Source: RGIG7378 sp045588325 (GTDB taxonomy: Bacteria > Bacillota > Clostridia > RGIG7378). From it: DNA of 25,586 bases. The position numbers were made by a program, and so were the translations under genes. Shown here in pieces: positions 1-7,279 of the stretch. Where the stretch lies: contig JAZNEA010000070.1 in NCBI GenBank assembly GCA_045588325.1, forward strand, positions 1 to 25,586. The letters run 5' to 3'. Below the pieces are notes generated by a model. The model ran no database searches, was not told the DNA's origin, and was given only the letters and a program-made list of their open reading frames with translations. Position 1 is the first letter of the stretch; every line of letters begins with the position of its first letter.

Positions 1-77
1 GATTTTCCTGATTCGATAATATACTGAGCTGTTTGTTCTCTCATTTCCTCAGTATATTTACTGTTGTTACTTGGCAT
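1..77 (-). CDS. Transposase N-terminus, probably IS3-family OrfA type (partial)
   Basis: Reading the minus strand from the ATG at 77-75, 25 codons are visible before the window edge, starting MPSNNSKYTEEMREQTAQYI. A strong ribosome binding site (TAGGAGG on the minus strand, about 84-90) sits just upstream, which supports a real start. The opening 'KYTEEMREQTAQYIIESGKS' style is what I associate with the helix-turn-helix OrfA proteins of IS3-like elements, where a DNA-binding domain precedes a DDE recombinase in a second frame. Only the first residues are present, so the family call is tentative and the catalytic part is unseen. The gene diverges from dnaA and occupies the place where rpmH-rnpA usually lies in Firmicutes. 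Confidence 0.6.
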   Translation of the reverse strand, partial: MPSNNSKYTEEMREQTAQYIIESGK

Positions 78-100
78 TTTTTACCTCCTATTCTACCCAT

Positions 101-109
101 ATGATAGCA
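101..109 (-). promoter_or_regulatory. Possible extended -10 promoter of the transposase gene
   Basis: On the minus strand the sequence reads TGCTATCAT, a TGn extended -10 element 24 bases before the transposase ATG. No good -35 is visible about 17 bp upstream. Further out, the minus strand reads TGTAACACCC from position 123, which could be the terminal end of the insertion element, but without the other end this cannot be tested. Confidence 0.3.
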
Positions 110-249
110 CAGAGGGTGTTACATATTTTCGCCGCAGTCCACCTATTGATAGTTCAATATTTGAGGTTAATACGATGGTCATAAGCAGGTGTTACTATCC
201 GGAATAGCCTGTCCCCGTCTTAGAAACATAGAGTAAAGTTCTCCATCTC
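110..249. other. Noncoding stretch between transposase gene and 49-bp repeats
   Basis: I see no convincing ORF or structured RNA here. The 8-mer GGTGTTAC occurs twice (115-122 and 188-195), which is weak. Together with the repeats and dnaA leader this makes 78-453 the longest gene-free stretch before dnaA; it probably contains the insertion-element end and remnants of the original dnaA upstream region. Confidence 0.4.
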
Positions 250-355
250 ACAACTCAAAACTATCCCACTTTATTCACTCTTAACTCTTAGTTATTAGCT
301 GAACTTACAACTCAAAACTATCCCACTTTATTCACTCTTATCTCTTAGTTATTAG
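250..355. repeat. 49-bp direct duplication upstream of dnaA
   Basis: A 49-bp unit at 250-298 is repeated at 307-355 with a single mismatch (A284 versus T341) and an 8-bp spacer, so the period is 57 bp. Each copy begins ACAACTCAAAACTATCCCAC and contains TTATTCACT (271-279 and 328-336), which matches the classical DnaA box TTATCCACA at 7 of 9 positions. The second copy ends directly against the dnaA -35 element (356-361). The repeats may be part of the upstream origin half or a control element for dnaA; alternatively they are a simple duplication. Confidence 0.85.
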
Positions 356-384
356 TTGTAAAAAAGCCCCTTTTTTGCTATTAT
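356..384 (+). promoter_or_regulatory. dnaA promoter
   Basis: TTGTAA (356-361) and TATTAT (379-384) are separated by 17 bp, with a TGC extended -10 at 376-378. Transcription would start near 391, giving a leader of about 60 nt. The leader contains a short GGGC/GCCC hairpin (402-405 with 414-417) followed by TTTT. The -35 sequence is identical to that of the rpsF promoter in this window. Confidence 0.7.
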
Positions 385-453
385 ATCTCTATATAGCTTC
401 CGGGCATTAGTGCGCCCTTTTAGACATTTTTTAGACGCTTTTTTGGGGGTTAC

Positions 454-1785
454 ATGGCTACTTCTATAGACAATATTTGGGACAAAGTCTTAGAGACTAT
501 ACAGCCCGAGGTCACGGACCTTACATACAGGACTTGGATCAGTCCTATCATACCTTACAGCATGGATGAGGACCGTATGTACCTCATGGTAGAGCTGGAG
601 TTTATCAAGAATACATTGGAGTCCAGATACTCCAATCTTATTTCTGCTGCAGTCAGCATCGTCACACAAAAGGACTACAAGATTTATTTCTTCGTTCGTG
701 GCAACGAGGCTTTTGTTGCAGAGCAGGAGCGCAAACTTTCTGACAGTAGTTCTATTAAGTTTTCATCCCTTAACCCCAAGTATACCTTTGAGTCATTTGT
801 TATCGGTGGCGGCAACCGCTTTGCCCATGCTGCCTGCGCAGCCGTAGCAGAGAATCCCGCCGGTGCATATAACCCCTTATTCCTGTATAGCCCTGCCGGC
901 CTTGGCAAGACTCATTTACTCCACGCTATAGGTAACTACGTACTTAACAATAATCCCGAGGCCAAGGTTCTTTACATCTCCTCGGAGAAGTTTATGACAG
1001 AGCTCATCAACTCCATTTCCAATAAGACAACTGAGAAGTTTAAGGAGAAATATCGCACCATCGATTATCTGCTTATCGACGACATTCAGTTCCTGGAGAA
1101 AAAGGAGAGTACACAGATTGAGTTCTTCCACACTTTCAATGCACTCTATGAGGCTAACAAGCAGATTATTATCACCAGTGACAAGCCTCCAAAGGGACTT
1201 ATTTCACTGGAGGAGAGATTGGTTTCCAGATTCGAGATGGGACTTATCACGGAGATTACTCCCCCCGATTATGAGACCAGGATCGCAATTCTTAAGAAAA
1301 AGGCCAAGATTGCAGGAGTTAATATAGACGATAGTTCCCTGGAATACATTGCGGGCAAGTTTATATCTAACATTCGTGAGATTGAGGGAGCCCTCAACAA
1401 GGTTTCCGCCTATTCCAACATCACTGGCCAGCCCATCACCAGAGAGCTTACTATGGAGGCACTCAGAGAGTCCCTGCCAAACAACCCCAAGGTCATCACA
1501 ATCAAGACCATTCAGGAGGCTGTTGCCAGATACTTTAATATAAAACCCTCTGTTTTCCTTTCAGAAAAGAGGACTAAGGACATTACATATCCCAGGCAAA
1601 TTGCCATGTACCTTTGCAGGGAGTTGACAGACGCCTCTTTGAGTAAGATTGGTTCCGCCTTTGGTAACAGAAACTACACCACCATTATTTATGCCTACGA
1701 TAAGATCAAGGAGGACATTAATAATAAACCTATTATCAAAGAGAAGGTGGACGAGCTCACCCAGATCATCAGCGGAAACGTATAG
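454..1785 (+). CDS. dnaA: Chromosomal replication initiator protein DnaA
   Basis: DnaA binds origin boxes and, as an ATP-dependent filament, opens the duplex. The 443-residue protein has the usual four domains: N-terminal domain (1-85), a very short linker, an AAA+ domain (about 105-320) and a C-terminal DNA-binding domain (about 345-443). Visible motifs are Walker A SPAGLGKT (146-153), Walker B LLIDD (206-210), sensor 1 TSD (241-243), arginine-finger region SRF (258-260) and sensor 2 NIREIEG (306-312). Two oddities: the first Walker A position is Ser146 instead of Gly, and the recognition motif usually read as GGRDHTTV is GNRNYTTI (404-411), changing the Asp-His pair that contacts box bases. 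The start ATG follows a weak GGGGG ribosome binding site. It stands alone before the origin region. Confidence 0.98.
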   Translation: MATSIDNIWDKVLETIQPEVTDLTYRTWISPIIPYSMDEDRMYLMVELEFIKNTLESRYSNLISAAVSIVTQKDYKIYFFVRGNEAFVAEQERKLSDSSSIKFSSLNPKYTFESFVIGGGNRFAHAACAAVAENPAGAYNPLFLYSPAGLGKTHLLHAIGNYVLNNNPEAKVLYISSEKFMTELINSISNKTTEKFKEKYRTIDYLLIDDIQFLEKKESTQIEFFHTFNALYEANKQIIITSDKPPKGLISLEERLVSRFEMGLITEITPPDYETRIAILKKKAKIAGVNIDDSSLEYIAGKFISNIREIEGALNKVSAYSNITGQPITRELTMEALRESLPNNPKVITIKTIQEAVARYFNIKPSVFLSEKRTKDITYPRQIAMYLCRELTDASLSKIGSAFGNRNYTTIIYAYDKIKEDINNKPIIKEKVDELTQIISGNV

Positions 1786-2006
1786 TTACTGACAGTTTCC
1801 TTAGGATAAAGAGTTCATAAAATGTGGAGAAATCTGAATACTAACATATCGAAATTTCACTGACATTTTTACTGACTATCATTGTCAATATTTTTGGAGG
1901 CTCAAAGCATTGAGATTCAAGGACTTTTCAAAATTACTGACAAACTGACAGTCCCTACTACTACTACTACCATAATACTATTAGATTTTATAGAAGGAGA
2001 AACTCC
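1786..2006. other. oriC: Putative oriC unwinding region (dnaA-dnaN intergenic)
   Basis: This 221-bp gap has no ORF. In one orientation it carries ACTGACA at 1788-1794, 1859-1865, 1936-1942 and 1944-1950, plus ACTGACT at 1871-1877. Three read in full as TTACTGACA or TTACTGACT. The last pair abuts GTCCC and then five perfect CTA triplets (1955-1969), followed by AT-rich DNA up to the dnaN ribosome binding site. In Bacillus subtilis the basal unwinding system has the same order: DnaA boxes, a GC-rich patch, a DnaA-trio (3'-GAT-5' repeats, read as CTA on the opposite strand) and AT-rich DNA. The only near-classical box is TTCTCCACA on the minus strand (1823-1831). Origin function is inferred. Confidence 0.75.
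1955..1969 (+). repeat. DnaA-trio: five CTA triplets
   Basis: CTACTACTACTACTA is a perfect five-unit trinucleotide repeat. Its complement is 3'-GAT-5' repeated, the consensus of the bacterial DnaA-trio on which the DnaA filament assembles as single-stranded DNA forms. It lies 5 bp after the last ACTGACA motif, the spacing expected for loading from adjacent duplex boxes. Confidence 0.75.
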
Positions 2007-3107
2007 ATGATTTTCACATGTAACAGGAACACATTGACAAACGCAATCAGCATAGCACAAAAGGCTGTGGATCCCAGAACAACATACTCTATACTGGAGG
2101 GTATATTGTTTGTAGCTGAGGAGGGAAAGGTAGTTCTCACAGGAAACAACCTGGAGATGGGTATCAGGACAGAGTGCCCTGCAGATGTCAGTGAATTGGG
2201 ATCTGTAGTCATTGACTCAAGAATAATCGGAGAGATTGTAAAGAAGCTCCCGGAGGATACCCTTACTATTTCTGTTACTCCTTCTTATGATATTACAATT
2301 ATTTCTGGTTCTGCAGAATTCAAAATCAAGGGAAGAGATGCAGAGGGATTCCCAGGACTCCCTGTTGTATCAAATGGAGAGAAGATTGTTATGTCTCAAC
2401 AGGAGATGAAGGAGATTATAAGACAGGTTATCTTTGCTGCTTCTACAGACGAGACAAAGAAGATTCTCACAGGTGTTCTTATTGAGACAGATGAGAACAA
2501 TGTTGTTGTAGTTGCTATTGACGGTATCAGAATGGCACTTCGTAGATCTGTTATGACACAGATGAATAGCAACTTCTCTTGCATAGTTCCTGCCAAGACC
2601 ATGTCCGATATTGGAAAGATTTTGGATGATGAGGGAGACCTTTCAATCACAGTCAGCAACAACCAGATTTTGTTCTCTGTTCCTGGTACAGAGGTTGTAT
2701 CCAGAATTCTTGAAGGAAAATACTTAAATTACAAGAATCTTGCAATGACAGATTACCAGACCAAGCTTGTTGTTAATACAGATCAGTTGCTGGCATGTCT
2801 TGAGAGATCTGTTCTCCTGTACTCTGAGGCCAGAAAGTATTCTATCAAAATGGATATTAACAACGACATTCTCACAATTTCTGCAAATTCTGAGGGAGGA
2901 AAGATTAAGGACGAAATGCCTGTAAATATGGAGGGCAAGCCTATGACTATTTCATTCAACCCCAGACTTTTCTACGAAATTGTAAGGGCTATTGATGACG
3001 AGACTGTAGTTCTTAATATTTGCACAGCCCTTGGACCATGTACTATTAAGCCTGTTTCCGGAGACAGCTTTGTATATACTATTGCTGCAGTTAGGGGCAC
3101 AAACTAA
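2007..3107 (+). CDS. dnaN: DNA polymerase III beta sliding clamp
   Basis: DnaN forms the dimeric ring that tethers DNA polymerase III to its template. The 366-residue product fits the three repeated clamp domains (about 1-120, 130-245, 247-366). It opens MIFTCNRNTLTNAISIAQKA, typical of clostridial clamps, and carries the expected 'VPAKTMSDIGKIL' and 'EGKYLNYKNL' segments. A clear AGAAGGAG ribosome binding site precedes the ATG. The C-terminus reads YTIAAVRGTN rather than the more usual ending with MPMRL-like residues, so the peptide-binding C-terminal strand is somewhat divergent. Its stop codon directly abuts the recF start. Confidence 0.98.
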   Translation: MIFTCNRNTLTNAISIAQKAVDPRTTYSILEGILFVAEEGKVVLTGNNLEMGIRTECPADVSELGSVVIDSRIIGEIVKKLPEDTLTISVTPSYDITIISGSAEFKIKGRDAEGFPGLPVVSNGEKIVMSQQEMKEIIRQVIFAASTDETKKILTGVLIETDENNVVVVAIDGIRMALRRSVMTQMNSNFSCIVPAKTMSDIGKILDDEGDLSITVSNNQILFSVPGTEVVSRILEGKYLNYKNLAMTDYQTKLVVNTDQLLACLERSVLLYSEARKYSIKMDINNDILTISANSEGGKIKDEMPVNMEGKPMTISFNPRLFYEIVRAIDDETVVLNICTALGPCTIKPVSGDSFVYTIAAVRGTN

Positions 3108-4232
3108 GTGCGAATAGATCATTTAAAATTAGCCAATTTTCGCAATTATGAGAGGTTTGAATTTACCCCGGGATCTGGTATTAATTACCTCTTTGGACAA
3201 AACGGACAAGGAAAGACCAACATATTAGAGGCTATTTACTATTGTTCATCACTGCGTTCACACAGAACGTCCAAAGATACTGATCTTATAAGGAACGGCA
3301 GCGATTACTTTTATATCGATATGGTATTTAGTAGGGGTGAGCAGGACAGCCAGATTCAGATAGTTAAGAAGGATCAAGAAAAAAAGGCTGTCAAAATAGA
3401 TGGGGTGTCGGTCAGAAAATCTGCTGATGTTGTAGGAAAAATAAACACAGTTTTGTTTTCACCGGAAGACCTTAGGATAGTTAAGGGAGCGCCATCTGAC
3501 AGGCGAAGATTTATGGATTTTTTGTTATGTCAAATAATCCCAAAGTATTATTCTGATCTGCAAATTTATAACAGTTTGTTAGATCACAGGAATAGTATTC
3601 TTAAGAATGTTAAGACAAGACCTGCCATGGGGCAGCTTTTGGAAGACATTGAGATGCAAATGGCCCAGTATTCTGCTGGAGTAGTTGCAAAGAGGTTGGA
3701 AATTACCAATCAGATTAACGAAACTTGTGTTGTAAAGAGTCATGAGTTGTCCAATGGACAGGAACAAATGTCCTTCACATATTGCCCTGATATTACGGTG
3801 GAGGCAGGGTCTTCGCCAGATGATATCAAGGAGGCAATTTTTAACAAATTGGTGGACAGTCGTAGAGTTGATATTATCAAGGAAATGACTAGACATGGTA
3901 TTCAAAGAGATGACTGGGACATTGTGACTCAGAGTGGTTCACTTAAGGCATACGGGTCCCAGGGACAGCAGCGTACTGCAGTTTTATCTCTAAAGTTGGC
4001 TGAGATTAACATCTTTGAACAGGTAAAGGGAGAGGCCCCGATTATACTGCTGGATGATGTTATGAGCGAGCTGGATGAGACACGCAGAACGGCTATTGGT
4101 AGTGTGGTTGATAATAATCAGACATTTTTTACAGGCACAGATAAAGGCTTTTTTGAAATGGTCCATGATAAGGTCAATTATTACCACATTTCTAAGGGAA
4201 AGTTGGTGGATACAGAATGTTCCTGCACATAG
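3108..4232 (+). CDS. recF: DNA replication and repair protein RecF
   Basis: RecF is an SMC-like ABC ATPase that helps RecO and RecR load RecA at single-strand gaps. In this 374-residue protein I see Walker A GQNGQGKTN (30-38), the ABC signature SQGQQRTA (284-291) and Walker B followed by the D-loop, LLDDVMSELD (314-323). The start is GTG immediately after the dnaN TAA with no intergenic base and no separate ribosome binding site, so translation is probably coupled. The small S4-domain gene (yaaA) often found between dnaN and recF is absent. The 3' end overlaps remB by 16 bp. Confidence 0.97.
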   Translation: MRIDHLKLANFRNYERFEFTPGSGINYLFGQNGQGKTNILEAIYYCSSLRSHRTSKDTDLIRNGSDYFYIDMVFSRGEQDSQIQIVKKDQEKKAVKIDGVSVRKSADVVGKINTVLFSPEDLRIVKGAPSDRRRFMDFLLCQIIPKYYSDLQIYNSLLDHRNSILKNVKTRPAMGQLLEDIEMQMAQYSAGVVAKRLEITNQINETCVVKSHELSNGQEQMSFTYCPDITVEAGSSPDDIKEAIFNKLVDSRRVDIIKEMTRHGIQRDDWDIVTQSGSLKAYGSQGQQRTAVLSLKLAEINIFEQVKGEAPIILLDDVMSELDETRRTAIGSVVDNNQTFFTGTDKGFFEMVHDKVNYYHISKGKLVDTECSCT

Positions 4233-4477
4233 GAAACGATATCATGATTCCTAAAAAGGATATAATTGCGATTTGCGACATGGATAACGTTACAACCACC
4301 AAGGAGGGAGCACAGTTTATCAACATGATTCAGGAGGACAAGATCATAGACGACATGTCCGGCCTGCTCCCAAAGTCATTTATTGTAGTAAGTGACAAAT
4401 ACAATGGATTCAAGGTTTTTACCAGTAGTTTGAATACATCTACGCTAAAAAAGCGATTGGAAATTAGGACTTATTAA
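4217..4477 (+). CDS. remB: RemB-like DUF370 family protein
   Basis: This 86-residue protein belongs to the DUF370 family, known from Bacillus subtilis RemB (YaaB), a regulator linked to extracellular matrix genes and encoded at the same place between recF and gyrB. Family hallmarks are the start MFLHIGNDIMIPKKDIIAIC and the later 'PKSFIVVSDKYNGFKVFTSS' stretch. It overlaps the recF end by 16 bp, consistent with coupled translation. The DNA-binding role known for RemA should not be assumed. Family assignment is firm; the cellular function in this organism is inferred. Confidence 0.9.
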   Translation: MFLHIGNDIMIPKKDIIAICDMDNVTTTKEGAQFINMIQEDKIIDDMSGLLPKSFIVVSDKYNGFKVFTSSLNTSTLKKRLEIRTY

Positions 4478-4493
4478 GTCGGAGGGAAAAGAA

Positions 4494-6437
4494 ATGGCAG
4501 AAGAACAGGTAAACAAGGGTTATTCCGAAGAACAAATACAGGTATTAGAGGGCCTGGAGGGTGTTCGTAAGAGACCAGGTATGTATATCGGCAGTCAGAG
4601 CTCACGTGGTCTGCACCATTTGGTGTACGAGATCGCAGCAAACAGTATCGACGAGGCTCTGGCAGGTCGTTGTGACACAATCCAGATTACAGTTCTACCA
4701 GGAAATGTTATCAGGGTTATCGACAATGGTGGAGGTATTCCTGTTGGAATTCACCCCAAACTTGGCATCCCCACAGTAGAGGTTGTTCACACAGTTCTGC
4801 ACGCTGGCGGAAAGTTTGGTTCTGGCGCATACAGCATATCTGGCGGCCTTCATGGAGTAGGCGCTTCTGTTGTTAATGCCCTTTCAGAGTATCTGGAGGT
4901 AGAGGTTTGCAAGGATGGCCACAGATATTGGCAGAGATATGAGAGGGGAAAGACTGTTTCTCCTCTTAAGGTATTAGGCGAGACAGACAAAACAGGAACT
5001 CAGACTACATTTAAGCCAGACCCGGAGATTTTTGAGGTGCTGGAGTTTGACTATGACCTCATGCTTATCAGATACAGGGAGATGGCTTTCCTTAACAAGG
5101 GTATCAGGATTATTCTGAGAGATGAGCGCAACCCCGAGAAAATTGTTGAGAACGATCTTTGCTACGAGGGTGGTATTATGTCCTTTGTAGATTATCTGAG
5201 CAGAGACGAGAACGCCGTAACAGATTGTATTTATGTGGAGGGCGGCAAGGGAACTTCTTCTGTCGAGGTAGCTCTTAGATATAATGACACCTATCACGAG
5301 ACAATCTACAGCTATACTAACGATATTGCAAATACAGAGGGTGGTACTCACCTGACAGGTTTCAAGACGGCTCTTACCAGAGTATTTAATGAGTATGGTA
5401 AAAAGCATAACTTACTTAAGGATGGCGAGAAACCATTGTCCGGCGAGGATACACGTGAGGGACTTGTTGCTATTGTCAGCGTTAAGATGCAGGATCCTCA
5501 GTTTGAGGGCCAGACTAAGACTAAGCTGGGCAACTCTGAGATTAAGACCTTGGTAGAGGGTATTGTATCCGAGAAACTGGAGGAGTTCATGGAGGAGAAT
5601 CCTGCAGTTGCCAAGACACTGTTTGAAAAGTGTGCCCTTGCTTCCAGAGCCAGGGAGGCTGCCCGAAAGGCAAGAGAACTCACCAGACGTAAGACTGTAT
5701 TTGAGAGCACAACACTGCCTGGTAAGCTTACAGACTGTATCGAAAAGGATCCAAAGCTCTGTGAGATGTTTATCGTAGAGGGAGACTCTGCTGGTGGATC
5801 TGCTAAGGGAGGCAGAGACCGCAGGACTCAGGCTATTTTGCCATTGTGGGGCAAGATGCTCAATGTAGAAAAGACCAGGGACGATAAGGTTTTCAGCAAT
5901 GAGAAGCTGGCTCCTGTAGTTATGGCAATCGGTGCCGGAGTTGGCAGCGAGTTTGACGTGAGCAAGATCAGGTACGACAGAATTATTATTATGGCTGATG
6001 CTGACGTTGATGGATCACATATCAGAATGCTGTTGCTCACATTCTTCTTCAGATATATGAGGCCACTGGTAGAGGAAGGACATGTATACTTGGCTATGCC
6101 TCCCCTCTACAGAGTAAGCAGAGATGATCCAAAGATGAAGAACGTACACTTCTATGCCCAGAATGACGAGGAGCTGGACGAGATCATTACCAGAGAGGGC
6201 TGGTCCCGCAAGGATGGCAAAACTATCATCCAGAGATATAAGGGACTTGGAGAGATGAACTCTGAGCAGTTGTGGGAGACAACAATGAATCCTGAGACAC
6301 GTTCCATGAGGAGAGTGCAGCTGGAGGATATGTTGACAGCCGATGAAATTATTACTACTCTTATGGGTGAAAAGGTTGAGCCCCGCAAGGAGTACATCAA
6401 CGCTCATGCAAAGGAAGTAGAACTCCTGGATATCTAA
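4494..6437 (+). CDS. gyrB: DNA gyrase subunit B
   Basis: GyrB supplies the ATPase of gyrase, which introduces negative supercoils. The 647-residue product has the GHKL ATPase domain with NSIDE (50-54) and DNGGGIP (77-83), a transducer domain, and the TOPRIM domain with EGDSAGG (429-435) and DADVDGSH (around 515). In the segment usually read PLRGK or PLKGK a Trp is present (PLWGK, Trp452), a variant I believe occurs in related Firmicutes. A GGAGGG ribosome binding site precedes the ATG, 16 bp after remB. The stop TAA overlaps an ATG at the edge of the first parS site. Confidence 0.98.
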   Translation: MAEEQVNKGYSEEQIQVLEGLEGVRKRPGMYIGSQSSRGLHHLVYEIAANSIDEALAGRCDTIQITVLPGNVIRVIDNGGGIPVGIHPKLGIPTVEVVHTVLHAGGKFGSGAYSISGGLHGVGASVVNALSEYLEVEVCKDGHRYWQRYERGKTVSPLKVLGETDKTGTQTTFKPDPEIFEVLEFDYDLMLIRYREMAFLNKGIRIILRDERNPEKIVENDLCYEGGIMSFVDYLSRDENAVTDCIYVEGGKGTSSVEVALRYNDTYHETIYSYTNDIANTEGGTHLTGFKTALTRVFNEYGKKHNLLKDGEKPLSGEDTREGLVAIVSVKMQDPQFEGQTKTKLGNSEIKTLVEGIVSEKLEEFMEENPAVAKTLFEKCALASRAREAARKARELTRRKTVFESTTLPGKLTDCIEKDPKLCEMFIVEGDSAGGSAKGGRDRRTQAILPLWGKMLNVEKTRDDKVFSNEKLAPVVMAIGAGVGSEFDVSKIRYDRIIIMADADVDGSHIRMLLLTFFFRYMRPLVEEGHVYLAMPPLYRVSRDDPKMKNVHFYAQNDEELDEIITREGWSRKDGKTIIQRYKGLGEMNSEQLWETTMNPETRSMRRVQLEDMLTADEIITTLMGEKVEPRKEYINAHAKEVELLDI

Positions 6438-6453
6438 TGTTTCACGTGAAACA
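6438..6453. promoter_or_regulatory. parS: parS centromere site 1
   Basis: TGTTTCACGTGAAACA is the exact 16-bp parS consensus bound by ParB. It lies within a 20-bp perfect palindrome (6436-6455) that starts inside the gyrB stop codon. ParB loads here and spreads as a CTP-dependent clamp. Read as RNA it also encodes ATG-TTT-CAC-GTG-AAA-CAT-TAG (6437-6457). Confidence 0.97.
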
Positions 6454-6484
6454 TTAGGAGAAAAGTTTATTATAGAAAGGACAA

Positions 6485-6500
6485 TGTTTCACGTGAAACA
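6485..6500. promoter_or_regulatory. parS: parS centromere site 2
   Basis: A second exact TGTTTCACGTGAAACA lies 47 bp after the first, in a 22-bp perfect palindrome (6482-6503). It falls between a Shine-Dalgarno-like AAAGGA (6476-6481) and the parA GTG start, so one sequence serves as a DNA centromere and probably as part of the parA translation signal. Confidence 0.97.
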
Positions 6501-6507
6501 TTGAACT

Positions 6508-7278
6508 GTGAAAGTGGCAAGAATAATTGCAATAGCCAACCAAAAGGGAGGCGTAGGAAAAACAACTACAGCTATTAACCTTAGCTCCTGCATAGCATAT
6601 TTAGGGAAAAAGGTTCTTCTAGTGGATATAGATGCCCAGGGAAACACTACCAGTGGACTTGGAGTAGATAAAACCAGTCTCCAGCATTCGGTGTATGATG
6701 TTTTAATAAATGGGGATTCTATATCAGACGCCCTGATTCAGACGTGCCAGGAAAACTTATGGTTGTGCCCTTCCAGCATCGAATTAGCAGGTGCAGAGAT
6801 AGAACTAGTGTCTATGATGTCTCGCGAGACCATATTGAGAGAGGCAATTTCAGAAATTGAGGACCAGTTCGACTATATTTTAATTGATTGTCCCCCATCT
6901 TTGGGGTTGGTAACGCTTAATGCCCTCACGGCAGCAAACTCCGTCTTGGTTCCGATCCAGTGTGAGTTCTATGCTCTGGAGGGATTGTCTCAGCTGATGA
7001 ATACCATTTCCCTGGTTCGCAAGAGACTTAATCGTCGTTTAGAGGTGGATGGACTGGTTCTTACTATGTTTGACTCCAGAACGAACCTCTCTATTCAGAT
7101 AGTAGAGGAGATTAAGAACCACTTCGGGGATAACGTTTACAGGACTCTGATTCCGAGGAACGTCAGACTGAGTGAGGCGCCCAGCTTTGGCCTGCCAATT
7201 GTTATGTATGACAATAAGTGCGCAGGAGCTAACGCTTACATAGAGCTGGCAAAAGAAGTAATAAGTAAGGAGAATTGA
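6508..7278 (+). CDS. parA: ParA (Soj) chromosome partitioning ATPase
   Basis: ParA is a deviant-Walker ATPase that binds DNA nonspecifically and moves or regulates ParB-parS complexes; Soj also regulates DnaA in Bacillus. The 256-residue protein has the deviant Walker A KGGVGKTTT (13-21), the motif 'LLVDIDAQGNTT' and 'YILIDCPPSLG'. The start is GTG at 6508, or GTG at 6514, which gives the common beginning MARIIAIANQKGG. Neither has a ribosome binding site at normal linear distance; the nearest, AAAGGA at 6476-6481, is separated by the parS palindrome. parB follows after one base. Confidence 0.96.
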   Translation: MKVARIIAIANQKGGVGKTTTAINLSSCIAYLGKKVLLVDIDAQGNTTSGLGVDKTSLQHSVYDVLINGDSISDALIQTCQENLWLCPSSIELAGAEIELVSMMSRETILREAISEIEDQFDYILIDCPPSLGLVTLNALTAANSVLVPIQCEFYALEGLSQLMNTISLVRKRLNRRLEVDGLVLTMFDSRTNLSIQIVEEIKNHFGDNVYRTLIPRNVRLSEAPSFGLPIVMYDNKCAGANAYIELAKEVISKEN

Positions 7279-7279
7279 G

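Noticed and set aside
18..58. Perfect 11-bp inverted repeat (AATATACTGAG / CTCAGTATATT) with a 19-nt loop
   Set aside because: It lies inside the transposase coding start and encodes part of it; probably coincidental, not an operator or element end.
360..376. AAAAAAG/CTTTTTT inverted repeat near the dnaA -35
   Set aside because: It overlaps the dnaA promoter spacer and has a weak A/T stem, so it is unlikely to be a terminator.
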